From Mactromeris polynyma (taxonomy: Eukaryota; Mollusca; Bivalvia; Venerida; Mactridae): a DNA stretch of 64,000 bases. Of the stretch, positions 34,580-46,570 are shown piece after piece. Position 1 is the stretch's first letter; each line of letters opens with the position of its first letter. The notes under the pieces are model-generated. The model saw only the letters and a list, made by a program, of their open reading frames with translations, searched no databases and was not told the origin of the DNA. The translations under genes were made by a program, and so were the position numbers. The DNA is taken from positions 9,879,385-9,943,384 of the forward strand of contig JASFXZ010000010.1 in NCBI GenBank assembly GCA_032209605.1, in the 5' to 3' direction.

Positions 34580-36610
34580 TTAATCAACATATTCCGACAT
34601 CCTTTTGAACACAGGGATCTGAAATTGTTCAGCTTTGTATTGTCTAAGCCATCGAGGTCCTATGATGATTTTTCCCACTGCCACGTCACTCCATACACCT
34701 TCAGGAATATATATATCTCGCACAGCGACATCGTTGTCAATGCTGCATTCACATAGCACTGGAGCCACCAGATAAGCGTCCATAAAGAAAAACTGGTCGT
34801 CAATCAAGAACGTAGTCTTGTCTTTTGAATGATTCCACCACATTGGACGTATAATCGGTGCTCCATTCAATATTTCATCGCGTGAGCGTTCAATAACGTC
34901 AAGAACAACATCAATGTGGAATTTGGTCAAATTTCTAGATGTTTCGATTACCTTTGTATCATATTGCCAAGGTTTTACCGTGTATTGAATTGCTGGGAAA
35001 AAGGCGGACAGTTGCATCCATCGGATAAAAAGATCACGGCTAGGCAGAATAAAGTCACCACCTGCACGAGTTTTTTCCGTTATAAAACCGTCGGCCATTA
35101 TAAAAGGGTATCCCATAAGTCCAAGGTTCAGTACATCCGGAATAACATTTCTCAGACAGAATATTTTATCGGCTGGAACAATTGATGACGGGACACTAAT
35201 TAGCGTTGATATATGCTGTGACTGGGATGTACTCTCTACTACAACATTGCCTAGGGAAGCCATTAGGTCTACATACATTAATTTTACTTTTGAAGGGCTA
35301 ATATTTTCAATATGGAACACAGGGCTGTGGGGAAACCAAGAAGATGATCCGTACACAAGTCGGAATGTTTTGATATTGTACTCCGACGCCAGATGGCGCA
35401 CCTTTGATGCGAACCAATCACGTGCGGCAGGATTGGAAACATCCAACATGGCGCCTACGCCATGTTCCCATTTTAACAACGCTGGAACAGCCCCTCCAAC
35501 ATCCCTTACGAAATAACCTTTTTGCATACCTCCAACAAAGTTGGAAGAATGGACACTAAAGAATGGGTATATATTCAAAGATAGCTTACACCCTGCTTTT
35601 GTCACTTTGGTTATCACTTCGGTCAAATTATCAAAGCCATTCGTATCGAAGCTGAGATCACCAAATCGCTTTTCCCATTTACCGTCAATTTCTACTGTAC
35701 TGCAGTTAAGTTTGTGCTCTAAAATAGAGTCGGCTACACTTTGCACCACCGTATCGTTCAGGTTGAAGTCGTCGGAGTCTGACACGGCTGACCAATGTGG
35801 ACTTTCCATCAATTCTTTCTCCGGCAAGTTTGTTAAAGTCGGGTAAAATCGTTTTCGAATTAGCGAGTGTGTACTTTGTATGTCCATCCCGTTACATACT
35901 GTATACTTAAATGTCTTCAAAGGTGCTTCTTCTACATCATTATAAAAGTCACCGGCAGCTTTTCCAATGACGCAAAAGGACCCACGTTGTTTGGTGTTCC
36001 AACTGATTTCTAAAGGATAGTTTGAATCGACAACTACTGCTTCACCACGTGATGACAACCAGTAATATTCGACAGCTGACGAGAATGTTCCACTTCCATG
36101 ATGTTTAGATTTGCTCACGGTGAATGTAAACTGTGTAGACGTTATTGGCCATTGGCTTCGGGTCATATTTAGAGGTCCAAACCAGTAACCTTGGCCAATA
36201 TCGTAACAATCGTAGGCAGACGTTCCGGGTAGGAGACTCCATGTGATATTATAGCACTGTGTACTGTTTTGCAGGAAGTATGCAATATCTAACTGTCCAT
36301 GTGATTTCCATTTCAGGCATGTCTTGTCCATTATATTCTTATAATTCTGATAACAATGCGTCGGCATTTTCCACGAAGGAATACCTAGGCCAATAGATCC
36401 TTTCAGAGTGTCATGGTTGTGTATATCACTGAGACTCAAAATTCTTGGTTTAGCGTCGAAGAATACTTTTTGAGATGTTGCAAGAAATTGTCGATGCTCG
36501 CTGTGAAAGTGAAGCCCGACAATCACAAAGGAAAATGTTAACAAGAATAATGCCAATACAAGAAGATGTAGTTTATACTTCTCTAGAATAAAATTGCGAT
36601 TGTCCCAAAG
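34580..36610 (-). CDS. MYORG: MYORG-like exon: membrane span and GH31 domain
   Basis: Minus-strand acceptor ctttttctttttcag precedes LWDNRNFILEKYKLH, followed directly by the membrane span and the luminal glycosidase-like domain; stop at 34580-34582. Several N-x-S/T sites in the luminal part (for example NSTQ, NITW, NMTR, NCST) fit glycosylation in the secretory pathway. Confidence 0.9.
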   Translation of the reverse strand, partial: LWDNRNFILEKYKLHLLVLALFLLTFSFVIVGLHFHSEHRQFLATSQKVFFDAKPRILSLSDIHNHDTLKGSIGLGIPSWKMPTHCYQNYKNIMDKTCLKWKSHGQLDIAYFLQNSTQCYNITWSLLPGTSAYDCYDIGQGYWFGPLNMTRSQWPITSTQFTFTVSKSKHHGSGTFSSAVEYYWLSSRGEAVVVDSNYPLEISWNTKQRGSFCVIGKAAGDFYNDVEEAPLKTFKYTVCNGMDIQSTHSLIRKRFYPTLTNLPEKELMESPHWSAVSDSDDFNLNDTVVQSVADSILEHKLNCSTVEIDGKWEKRFGDLSFDTNGFDNLTEVITKVTKAGCKLSLNIYPFFSVHSSNFVGGMQKGYFVRDVGGAVPALLKWEHGVGAMLDVSNPAARDWFASKVRHLASEYNIKTFRLVYGSSSWFPHSPVFHIENISPSKVKLMYVDLMASLGNVVVESTSQSQHISTLISVPSSIVPADKIFCLRNVIPDVLNLGLMGYPFIMADGFITEKTRAGGDFILPSRDLFIRWMQLSAFFPAIQYTVKPWQYDTKVIETSRNLTKFHIDVVLDVIERSRDEILNGAPIIRPMWWNHSKDKTTFLIDDQFFFMDAYLVAPVLCECSIDNDVAVRDIYIPEGVWSDVAVGKIIIGPRWLRQYKAEQFQIPVFKRMSEYVD

Positions 36611-38903
36611 CTGAAAAAGAAAAAGAAGACGTAATAAGCATTGTTAAAATAAGAGGCGCTCGTCAACGTAATTATTAATGCCATATTAATTAACAAGTTG
36701 TGGCGAACATTTTTAACCCGTGTTTTATGACTTGTCCTGTGATCTTTTCCATCCATTAACCCCCCCCCCCCCCCCCCCTGCTTCACTGTCCACTTTGATT
36801 CTCCTAGTTATTCCTTATGGTTTGCCAGGCCATTCCTTGCGCCTCTGTTCCTTAACGTATGTACCCTTTAACCTCCTCAAGTGCATTTTCCCGGAGATAT
36901 GTGTGGGGAGGCACTGTCTTGTGTATGTGGCGTTCCCTGTAGCTACTTAGCTATCTTATTAATATATGTTCTTTTTGAATAAGGAACGCGTACACATTTC
37001 GTAAATAAAATTGGATTCTAAGATATGACTGTCGCTGAAATTGAAATCACAACAAGAAATATACATTTTCATAATCTGTTACCAAAATGTCACTCTTAAA
37101 AATGAATTTATTTTATTTCTAGCTGATTCATTTTAAATATTAGTTGATTCAAAATTCAAGTTTATTGTTTATAATTTGTATTTACCTGTTTCAAATCATT
37201 CTTGCCGAAGCAACGATATCGATGTGAATGTTCTTTTTGCAATGCTTCCATAGCAACAGAACCATGCTGGTCCATAAACAGTGCAATGGAATCCTTTCGC
37301 ACTTTGAATGATTTAGCTTGAACAGAATCTTCAGAAGCTACGGATTCTGCGTCTTCTCGTCGAATCTTTAATATGGACTTAGGCGGGGTAAGTTCATTGC
37401 TTAATCTACTTCTACCAATATTTGCCGGAAGTGACGTCGAAGAAACTTTTTGACTGGTCGATGACATAGTATGTGGAATTATTGCTGGTTCTCCATTCTC
37501 AGTTGATGAATGGTTCTCATACGGTCCAAGATATTCATCATCGTATGGCACGTACCCCCTGTTATCAAATCCTCTGACACCTTCTTCTACGTCCTCGCTG
37601 TAACCGCTGCTAGATTCCTCCATAACTTCATCCTCTTTATCATCTTGTTCAAACCCTTCATCTTCATCTGCGGTAACAACAACCTGTGGTATAGGGTTTT
37701 CACTCTGTTTCGGATTTTCACTGTCATCGTCATATTCATGTTCAATATGAGGTGCTTCCTCTGCGATATGTTGTTCTCTTACAACGATGAACTCATCATT
37801 TAGTGGACGCACTCTTGTACCGTTAATCAGAGCGCTTGTGTCAAAAGATACCTTTCTTTTTCTACCAGATTCGACCGGAAGAACGAGTCGTTCATGATTA
37901 AAACTGTGTTCAAGTCTGGCATCCGAAGATATTTTCCTTCGTGGTTGAACGTATACTTTCTGCGGTATATCATGAGGTAAAACTCCCAGTCTTGCTTCCG
38001 ACGAAGATTTTCTGTTTTTACTATTTGCTGCTGCGGCTGCTGCGCCGGTCTTAACGATCAGTCTTTGAACCGGTGATGAAATTTTCCGTCTTGCAGTCTC
38101 TGGACTCTGTTCATACCGGTGTGTTACTCTCAATCGTTCCGGCGATGGACAAGGAGAAGAATCGATATGATCAATTTCCATTCGTTTTCGTCTCGACATT
38201 GGAGAGTTTCTCGCGTCGTTATGTACAGTGTCCACTCTAGCCTCGTGGTTTTGTATTCGCCTTATTACTGGGGAAGGAGATCGAGAAGATCTTTGTTGCG
38301 GTGTTGATTGTCTCTGCCCTGTACTTTCTTCTGTGGCATTGCTTTGCATGTTCGGTTCGGAACGTACGGATGGTATTGGTTTTCGTCTTCTACGGGAAGG
38401 ACTTCTTTCACAATCAGGTTCATCCGGAGATATAAGGAAAACAATACTCTCATGTAACGTGTCTGTAGGTTCATTGGTAATATCTAATTTCAATGCTTTA
38501 GGATTGGTTAAGCGTTTCGGTTTTGTCTCGTCATATACAATGTCAAGCATATTGATTTTTGGGGAGATATTATTGTGGCCTTGTCTACTTTCATTAGTTG
38601 CTTCTTCGCCGTCATGATTGTGTCTACGTTCTTGTGTGTTTTGTTCTGAAATTTCGGAATTATTTACGACCGTTTCAGGTTTTTCTTGTTTATTGTCATT
38701 AGTTTCATCCACAAATACGTCGTCGTTGCTACTGCTTGATGAGGTTGGCAGCCTTTCAATTGCAACAATGTCGTCCGAATTTGTCTCGTTTCGATTCGCC
38801 AATACTTGAAGATCTGGATAACTGTGTGAGACGACAGTTCGTTTACGCTGTCGGTCAGTTGGAGATGGTGCCGGCTCCGTGTCAGCCATTATGATTGACT
38901 TGT
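34580..38903 (-). CDS. MYORG: MYORG-like GH31-family type II membrane protein, coding region complete
   Basis: Two coding exons on the minus strand: 38889-37186 (568 codons; exon extends to an acceptor at 38903 with 14 nt of 5' UTR) and 36610-34580 (676 codons plus stop). Donor gtaaat, acceptor tttttcag, phase 0, giving about 1244 residues. Residues 1-568 are hydrophilic and Ser/Arg/Glu-rich; about 582-601 form one membrane span (LLVLALFLLTFSFVIVG); the rest is a luminal domain with GH31/MYORG landmarks: NLGLMGYPFIMADG, RAGGDFILPSRDLFIRWMQ, PIIRPMWW, YLVAPVL. MYORG is an ER/secretory glycosidase-like protein in vertebrates. At the position of the nucleophile Asp (family pattern like F-x-F-D-A-G-E) this protein reads FRLVYGSSSW, and the acid/base Asp region also lacks a matching Asp, so it may be catalytically inactive. 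The second exon has no early ATG, which supports joining the two exons. Confidence 0.85.
36760..36778. repeat. Poly-C run (G run in the transcript)
   Basis: Nineteen consecutive C on the plus strand inside the MYORG-like intron; the minus-strand transcript would carry a G run able to form G-quadruplexes. May be an assembly-uncertain length. Confidence 0.9.
37186..38903 (-). CDS. MYORG: MYORG-like exon: start codon and cytoplasmic tail
   Basis: ATG at 38889-38887, 14 nt inside an exon that begins after an acceptor (tttttaattgcag on the minus strand), so a noncoding first exon probably lies at higher coordinates. The 568 residues have no hydrophobic span. They are rich in S, R and E and contain repeated basophilic-kinase-like sites (RRKIS, NRKSS, RRKIS, RKRKVS, VRKDS), a KVSF motif near residue 346 and SILK near residue 505. 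Confidence 0.82.
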
Positions 38904-40199
38904 CTGCAATTAAAAAGGCATGACTTTAAAATTTAACAAAACTAAATCAGATGCGACGGGGCCATATTCAGAAACGCTTTAAATCAGAAACTTTGACTTC
39001 GAATTTAAATTTGCGAACTGATATTTACCCGCCTTTTGAACTCATTACATGTAAACCAATGAAACGTTGTCTGTTGTTACCCTCTGTTCAATGTTGCCAA
39101 GTTTTATTAAAATCTATATAAGTATATCAATACAGGTATAGGAGTAAAAAGAACAGTTTTCATTTTCAAGTCTAAATCTGTATTTCTTATAATGTTTTTG
39201 AGTAATTCATCGAGTGTTGTTTTTTTTTACCTTGGTGATTAATCGAAGGTGGTCCCCAACACAATAACCATTCTACTAGTCTTAATCCTGTAATAATCAT
39301 TATAATCGGAAAGAGAACAACGCTTATGAAACACAAAACAGCTTCGGAAAATTAGAAAAAAACAATACAATGGCATGTTCTGTAAATCTCAGTTATAAGG
39401 AACCCCCTCGGATCATTGAATAACTGTTTCTTATAGCACCTCGCAATGTTCATAATGATTTAAATGCATAATCAGCATTTAGGGATTTAAAATGTATTCG
39501 TTATATCCAAGTATCAGTGCTCGTAATAAGCAGGTTTCAATGTATTACCCTTCGTAACCAGATTTGTACATGTAACACAATGATTCACTAATTGAAATAT
39601 ATTGCCTTCTTACCTTCATGTATAAGGTCGTGTACATGATGTAGATTTTATGTAAAACAATACGTGATCAAAATATAACATGGGATAAAAATAACTGTAT
39701 GACCAGTTCAAATGTCAGAATGAATGAGTTTGTTATATTGACCGTTTCAAGCAAATCCCCGCCGTATAATTAGTTAAGGAAGTAATTAATGTATGCGTAA
39801 ATAATTTATAAACACGGTGACGTATTTTATAAGTTCATTTACGTAGTTAGTGCGATTTATGAACTGTCAAGAGATATTGTGTTATGTGAAAACCACAAAT
39901 ATTCACAGAACATAAATAAATAAGCTTTGTGTTGTACGTATTAATGAACAGTATTTCGATACGGAGTCTCAAGATCTACTAATATTTTCCACTAATCTTG
40001 GGCAAAGAAGTTGAATTCGACATTTCGGGTACAAGTGTATTCGGCTAAAGTATAACCGTGCATTGGTGATTTCAAACTTATTTATTTTGCATCGATTGTG
40101 AACATCGATTGAGAAGTAAATTTACAACATAAAGCAATCAGCTTCGATTACTGTTTCCTGGGTTACTAACCAGTATTGTCGTCTAATTGTGGATTGCAC

Positions 40200-40290
40200 A
40201 ATTCACAGTCCACCCTCACCATTGGCGGGCTTGGAGCCAACGACATACGGATCACGAGTCGGGCGCTCTATCACTCGAACACCATGTCTT
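40200..40290 (-). repeat. tRNA-derived SINE head
   Basis: On the minus strand reads gttcgagtgatagagcgcccgactcgtgatccg, a typical tRNA-like head. Confidence 0.5.
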
Positions 40291-40571
40291 CATGTATCAA
40301 CTGACTGGTTGATTTTGAGTATAGCTTTGAATCAAGAATGTCGACAGCGTTTCTCACTTTGATTAACACGTTTGATCCAGTTACATTTGTTTTCATGACA
40401 TCATTTCCGAGTTGATTGATCGGTTTTATGGATAATACGACATGCGTAGGTTGTTCGTACTTTGTTTCGATATTTCAAACAGAATCGCGATCCATCAACG
40501 TACGGTTTTATAGACTAATTAGCGCTTAGTATCAATACCAAATGAAATTTACGTGAACGATGACAATTTAC

Positions 40572-41027
40572 TAGGGATATCAACGAATATTCGGATATTC
40601 GAATATTCGTTTGTACGTCCGAATATTCGAATGCTGATTCTGCACTCGAATATTTGATCAAATATACATTTTCAATATCAAAGCTGAATCCAAGTGTATT
40701 AAACTTCAGTGATAGGCATTATCGCATTGAATGACATTTTAGGCGTGGAAATAACATCTACAGGTGTTAATTGGCATGTCATGTTGTATATCGGGGGACA
40801 AGAGAGATATAACACGCTGAAGGCCCTAGGCTCTGAAATTATTGGTAAGATTTTTTCAAACTTGAGTGATCAGTTTAAAACACAAAATTGATAAGCATAA
40901 ATTTAAACTTCGAATTTCGAATGTATTATTATTAAATAAGAAAGTCGAATGTTCGAATATTCGAATATTCGTTCGGAAGGTTGACCGAATATTCGAATAC
41001 CAAAATTGTCATTCGTTGACATCCCTA
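40572..41027 (-). mobile_element. hAT-type MITE, ATTCG-rich, copy 2
   Basis: 456 bp, ends tagggatatcaacga and ttcgttgacatccc, flanked by a perfect 8-bp duplication caatttac (40564-40571 and 41028-41035). Interior matches the 13016 copy in the opposite orientation. Confidence 0.88.
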
Positions 41028-42433
41028 CAATTTACTGACGCCTCCTTGTAGAATAATTATTAAAAAGTTAATTCTGGCGCTTTTCAAGTGGTAAACTCGT
41101 GGAATAGCTGTAAAAAGTAAAGAGTTGTTTTCTTCCAAAAAGTTCAATTAGAAACTAGTATGAAACAGTGAATTAAGCCTTTTAGAAGAACTAAATGATC
41201 TTAAAGATGCAAATATATGCTAAAAAATAATAGATAAATAATCCCTCTGGCTCAGGGAAGGTCGGTGGTTATACCTCGGTGTCCGCCTCTGCCCACACTA
41301 ATGCTAGAAAGGACATCTGAGGACTTCAACCACCCTTATAAAAGTAACTTCATTGCCCAGGCTGCTTTTTTTTACTTACAACCCCATTAAAAAAATATTA
41401 AGAAAAACAGTTAAATGAAGCATCAAAATCGGAGTTCTTTGCATGCCGCTATATGCGTACCGACTCGCTTATTTTGCGTGTATTTGTAGCATTTATTCAC
41501 TCCAAACTGGAGAAACAATCGGATCACCTCGGCTATTTAGAAACAGATATACGCCGAAAGTAACGTGCGGGAAGTAGTTCCAAAATGGCTGCCGAAATGA
41601 ATGTATGTATTTTCTGTGGAAAGTATGACAGAGATATTTTAAATATTAGGAATACGAGTCACACAAAGCATACATATAATGTTGATTGTGTTTCCATGGT
41701 CAGATGGCTTATGGTTAACCAGTGTAGTATAACCGCATCACGTTCCGAGATTTTAGGTATATTCATACACATACCTTCAAGGTATATTTCCGAATTGTAC
41801 GGAAATTGCCGAGATGTTGCGATTGCTGGAGAAATTCACAATCCGAGCCATTCGATTGGCTTAAAATGTAGCGTAGTAGCATACTAGTGCCAATAAACGT
41901 CGATCATAGCGGAAATGTTGGTCTGTATTCCTCATACTAATTAATGTTGATGTGTACTTGGTAAAGTAGGACACAACCATAACGTGTAAAATTTATGGTT
42001 GTCATATCAACAGGAACTATTTATTCAGGTTTTAATGAACACGTGTATATTTAATATTTATTTCTTGTCGCGATGCCTGGTTCCATTTGCGTTTATAATG
42101 AAATACCATGATATAACTCATTTATTTAAAAATAATAAATGCTTTTCATGTGACAGACAGACGTAGCATGAAGCAGACGACTGTTTTCTGGTGTGAGTGA
42201 TGTCATCAGGTGTCATGTAAATAAAATAAACAATTTCCCTTGACGCAAGCTCGCCCAATTTTTCACCCAAGTTGATAAATGGTGTCAAATATTCCGTATC
42301 ATATGAATGGTTTGCGACAAATGTAAAGTTCGACCTAGTGAAAGTTGTTAGCTGCTGTTTGCTCATTGTCGTTAGTTTTAATATGGAAATTAATTCACGT
42401 TCCAACAGTAATCAACACATCGACAATTACATT

Positions 42434-42512
42434 CGGAAATCCTCGGCCAACTACGTCAAGTGATATCCGAGTAACGAAGTGGTACGGAAATACCCGAGAG
42501 CTGTCGAGAACG
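42434..42512 (+). repeat. Low-copy repeat, inverse of 29135-29228
   Basis: About 75 bp at high identity to the reverse complement of 29135-29228, ending in cccgagagctgtcgagaa. Confidence 0.65.
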
Positions 42513-42663
42513 CGGCAACCCTCAATAATAAGACAACTCTTGAGACCCTTGAAAACTTGTGTTCTTTTTAAGATGGTCTTAATATGGAAGTTGAATATTA
42601 AGCAAAACGTTGAAATGGACTTGAAAAGTGTGTTCTTATTAACGAGATGGTCTTTTAAGTGTA
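42511..42663 (+). mobile_element. Degenerate mariner-type MITE remnant
   Basis: Keeps the family interior (ctcaataataagac, gaaatggacttgaaaa, gagatggtctt) but has lost clear TACAGT ends. Confidence 0.6.
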
Positions 42664-43245
42664 GTAAGTTTACAAACAAAATACTAGCCATGTATGTATC
42701 ACGTGATTTATGACATGATTGCTATTGTCGGAAACTGTTTACCTAGAACTCATGAATATTCGTACAAGTACATAAATTGTCATCGGTGAAACACTGTTGA
42801 GCGACTTTCAATATTTGTATCGTTACCACGTGACCGCTAGACGAGAGCGGGAATTCTACGCGAAAAGAGCAGTAAAAATTGTTTAAGATGAATGATTAAC
42901 AGTTTAGTGTAATACCTATAACTTTGTTATCTGTTTTATGTTTTGTCCTTATGTTTTTGAAGAAAGGTCTACACCCATGTTTACTCCAAACAATGTATAT
43001 AATTTTTTGCACGGATATTTTGGGCGTGTGAGTGCATTTACATTACGTTAATGTACGTAGACGACGTGGAATGACAGCCTTCATATTTTTATTTGAATTT
43101 TAATACTTAACTGTGAAATACATTCATCATCAACCGTATACAGTATCGTCATAATAAACGAGGCTTAGATAATTAAGTTTTATAATTAATTACTTTAAGT
43201 TCACATTGAAGATGAAAGTTTGTTCATCGTTCTACTACAAAACGG

Positions 43246-43410
43246 TACAGTAAAACCTCAATAATAAGACCACCCTTATGACACTAGAAAACTGGTCTTC
43301 TTATTGAGGTGGTCGTATTATTGAGGTTGAAAAGAGAGCAAAACAGTGAAAATGGACTTGAACATTGTGTTCTTAATTTTGAGGTGGTCTTTATATGAGG
43401 GTTTACTGTA
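43246..43410 (+). mobile_element. Mariner-type MITE, TACAGTAAAACCTC family
   Basis: 165 bp, ends tacagtaaaacctcaa and gagggtttactgta, with the family interior gcaaaacagtgaaaatggac. Confidence 0.78.
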
Positions 43411-43439
43411 TTTATCAACAGTTCAATATACTAATATAC

Positions 43440-43690
43440 TGGTCAATTGTGCTAACCCATCAGTACTATTTCACGCAGCTTCCACACAGTAACTGGATCT
43501 CTCTTTTGTTGACATTATTTTGATATTATATTTTGCAGTGAGCTATACTATTTTAAGCATTAAATAAAGTTAACAATATAAATGTAAATTTGTCAAAATA
43601 ACGTTCATTGTTCCAGATCTCTTGGTTATATTAGTGAAGTTTCTCAGAATACGAAATGGCCGGTTACATCTTTCGACCAGTATATTTTGT
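43440..43690. repeat. Diverged segment shared with 45620-45870
   Basis: Shares actatttcac, ccagatctct/cagatctct, ctcagaatacgaaatggc and cgaccagtata-like blocks in the same order with 45620-45870, which directly precedes the 60-bp array. Confidence 0.55.
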
Positions 43691-45194
43691 AACATTCGTA
43701 GTTCGAAATATATAATCACTTACACGTATATTGTGTATTCTTAATTGCACTCATAAATTGTTATCAATGAAATAAATACGATTATTGGTCTGTGAAAAAA
43801 TCAAATAGTGTAATCATAAATGGGTTCAAAAATGTTCCTGGAGCGCTAACTTCGACTTCTACTTTTCAGAAAGCCTCTTCCGCGTGCCCCGTATGATCTA
43901 ACGGTTGGACGGACGAACGGCATTTAACATATATGAGAGTTTAAAGAATTGGTAAAGTGCTGTTAGATTGGCCGAGTTTTCAGGACCAATCTATATCCAT
44001 AAATATAAGAACATGCACTCGTGCGTAAAACAACTGCAGTGTAATTTATTTCTCTATTACAACACAATTGAGGCTTTTCTCCGTAAAACGCTTGAAAGAT
44101 ACCATTAATGAAAACATGCATTCTGTCGTTTTTACCAGTTATATGGCAATTTTCGACAGTCGCATCGCTTAACTACGAAAGCTACTTTTTTCCGTAAGTG
44201 GCGCAAGAATAACAGGTAAGTGAATCGGTTAAAAAATAATTCAACATCAAGCGTAACCTGCATTACATACTCAATACTGGTAGTAATCTTTACTGCGCAT
44301 TTAAATTTAATGTTTCAACAATGGAAAGAATGATTCGTTCTTTCTGTGAATCTAGAAGTGATGCATACAAAACCAGTGTTCAATACCGAACAACTACAGT
44401 GCTTTCAGCGCTTTGATTATACTATTTGGAATGACTCGGCATTTATCGTCAGTGGTTGTTATGTCGGGTCACGGATGTGCATCAATCAAAGACGACTTCG
44501 GGAAGAAAAGAACAGAAGTGTTTATTGTCGTCTTCTTGCTGTTGCAACAAATCCCCGGACGCTCAAGAATGTGTAACAACATCTCATAACTAAGAAATCA
44601 TGACAGGATAAAAGACGAAAATATTTGTCGCTGTTAAACAAGCGTATTATTCATATCTAAAGAGCATACAATGTATTCGTTGTCAGGTGTCACTTAACTA
44701 TATATACATATATATACTAGTAAAAAAGAGTTTTGTGTTTTGAGATTCTTCACTGCATTATGACAGCGTTCTGAAAGGATTAACGCGATTTTGACAGGTT
44801 TACTTTCACTTGTTTGATAGTTCTATTCATTTGAATCTTAAACGTTGTCGCTTATGGCAACCAAATTCATCAGAAGATGTATCCAGGAGCTTTAAGAGAC
44901 CGCGTGAAATATAATTGGTTGGTCGACACTTTTTACCAGTATAATATGCTTCTACATGGAATAAAATGCAATATGCACTGTTATTATGGTAACTGACAAT
45001 TTACCCGCAGTTTATTGCCTAGAGCTTGAATGTGATAAGTTTGCAAACTGTACTGGAATCGTATTTTGCAATAAATGCTAATTTTTCATGCAAACATATT
45101 TGTTGTTAATAAAACAGTTTCTATTCACGAAAAGAGAATCTTAACTTTTATTCTCAAAAGTGGTGTGACAATTAATGTGACTTAATAAGCAACC

Positions 45195-45420
45195 AATGAG
45201 TTCGGCCAATGATTAAACATGAGACTCCTGAGTTCGATTTTCTTGGAAAACGTGTGTTTCCTTGGTGATGATTTGACTCAGGACAGTGCGTGTTCCCCGA
45301 CCACAAGATATTTTTAGATTTCGTGGTATTGCGCTGTGTCCTTAGAAGGACAAGTTATTGTTAACAGCAGTTAATAACTCGCCAAACCACAGCGGCACAA
45401 TTATCGTAACTAACGACAAT
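45195..45420 (+). repeat. SINE-like fragment
   Basis: Contains gagactcctgagttcgattttc (B-box-like) and a body with gtttccttggtgatgatttgactc. Confidence 0.45.
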
Positions 45421-45619
45421 ATAAGTGACATATTGAGTGTCTCCAAGTCAAAAATGTTTCATCTAGTAGGTCGTAAATATTAACAAGTTAGACAACCAAA
45501 AACTGTACTATATTACCACACAACCAACAAGACTTTGTATGTTAAACAACGCACAGTCTATGAAATAGCCTAGTAGTACAGTTTTCGTCTGTAAATGGAG
45601 TATAACAACTATACCTGTA

Positions 45620-45870
45620 ATTAAGGTACTGGTCAAAGAACCAACAGTTTTTTACCCGCCAATACTATTTCACAAAGGTAAAAAAGCCACAGATAACATC
45701 GGTTTTCTTTTGGATTGCAGTAAGTTATAGCATTTATGATTCAATTGAATCGAATAATGGAAAGAAAGTTGAAATTTGTCAAAAACATGTCCATCATTTC
45801 AGATCTCTGTGTCATAACGCAGTGAAGATTCTCAAAATACGAAATGGCTGGTTAGCTCTTTTGACCAGTG
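45620..45870. repeat. Diverged segment shared with 43440-43690
   Basis: See the partner at 43440. Ends in ctcaaaatacgaaatggctgg and gaccagtgtatataaaacc just before the satellite block. Confidence 0.55.
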
Positions 45871-45923
45871 TATATAAAACCATTATACCGAATCGACGAG
45901 CAGCGCTCAGAATGAGAAGACGG

Positions 45924-46570
45924 AGCAACCGGACAATTTTAAAACCAAACCAGACCGTATACGCTGAAAATAGGGCATACAAGCAACCGGACAATTCTAA
46001 AACCAAACCAGACCGTATACGCTGAAATTGGGGCATATACAAGCAACCGGACAATTCTAAAACCAAACCAGACCGTATACGCTGAAATTGGGGCATATAC
46101 AAGCAACCGGACAATTCTAAAACCAAACCAGACCGTATACGCTGAAATTGGGGCATATACAAGCAACCGGACAATTCTAAAACCACACCAGACCGGATAT
46201 GTTGAAAATGGGACATATACAAGCAACCGGACGATTTTAAAACCAAACCAGACCGGATATGCTGAAAATGGGGCATTATACAAGCAACCGGACGATTTTA
46301 AAACCAAACCAGACCGGATATGTTGAAAAAGGGACATATACAAGCAACCGGACGATTTTAAAACCAAACCAGACCGGATATGCAGAAAATGGGACATATA
46401 CAAGCAACTGGACGATTTTAAAACCAAACCAGACCGAATATGCAGAAAATGGGACATATACAAGCAACTGGACGATTTTAAAACCAAACCAGACCGGATA
46501 TGCAGAAAATGGGACATATACAAGCAACCGGACGATTTTAAAACCAAGCTAGACCGGATATGCTGAACAT
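45924..46570. repeat. 60-bp satellite-like array, 11 units
   Basis: Unit with agcaaccggacaattctaa, accaaaccagaccg and gctgaaa. Framed by two copies of a diverged block (accattataccgaatcgac and gaatgagaagacgga) at 45879-45923 and 46588-46632. Confidence 0.93.

Noticed and set aside
34580..38889. Two separate genes instead of one MYORG-like gene
   Set aside because: The downstream exon lacks an early ATG, starts right after a strong acceptor, and joins the upstream exon in phase 0 to place the membrane span after a cytosolic tail. Still a prediction.
41585..41887. 100-codon frame starting at a YY1-like motif, with CIFCG near its start
   Set aside because: No recognised family and no clear downstream exon; could be a chance frame or a first exon, too weak to call.
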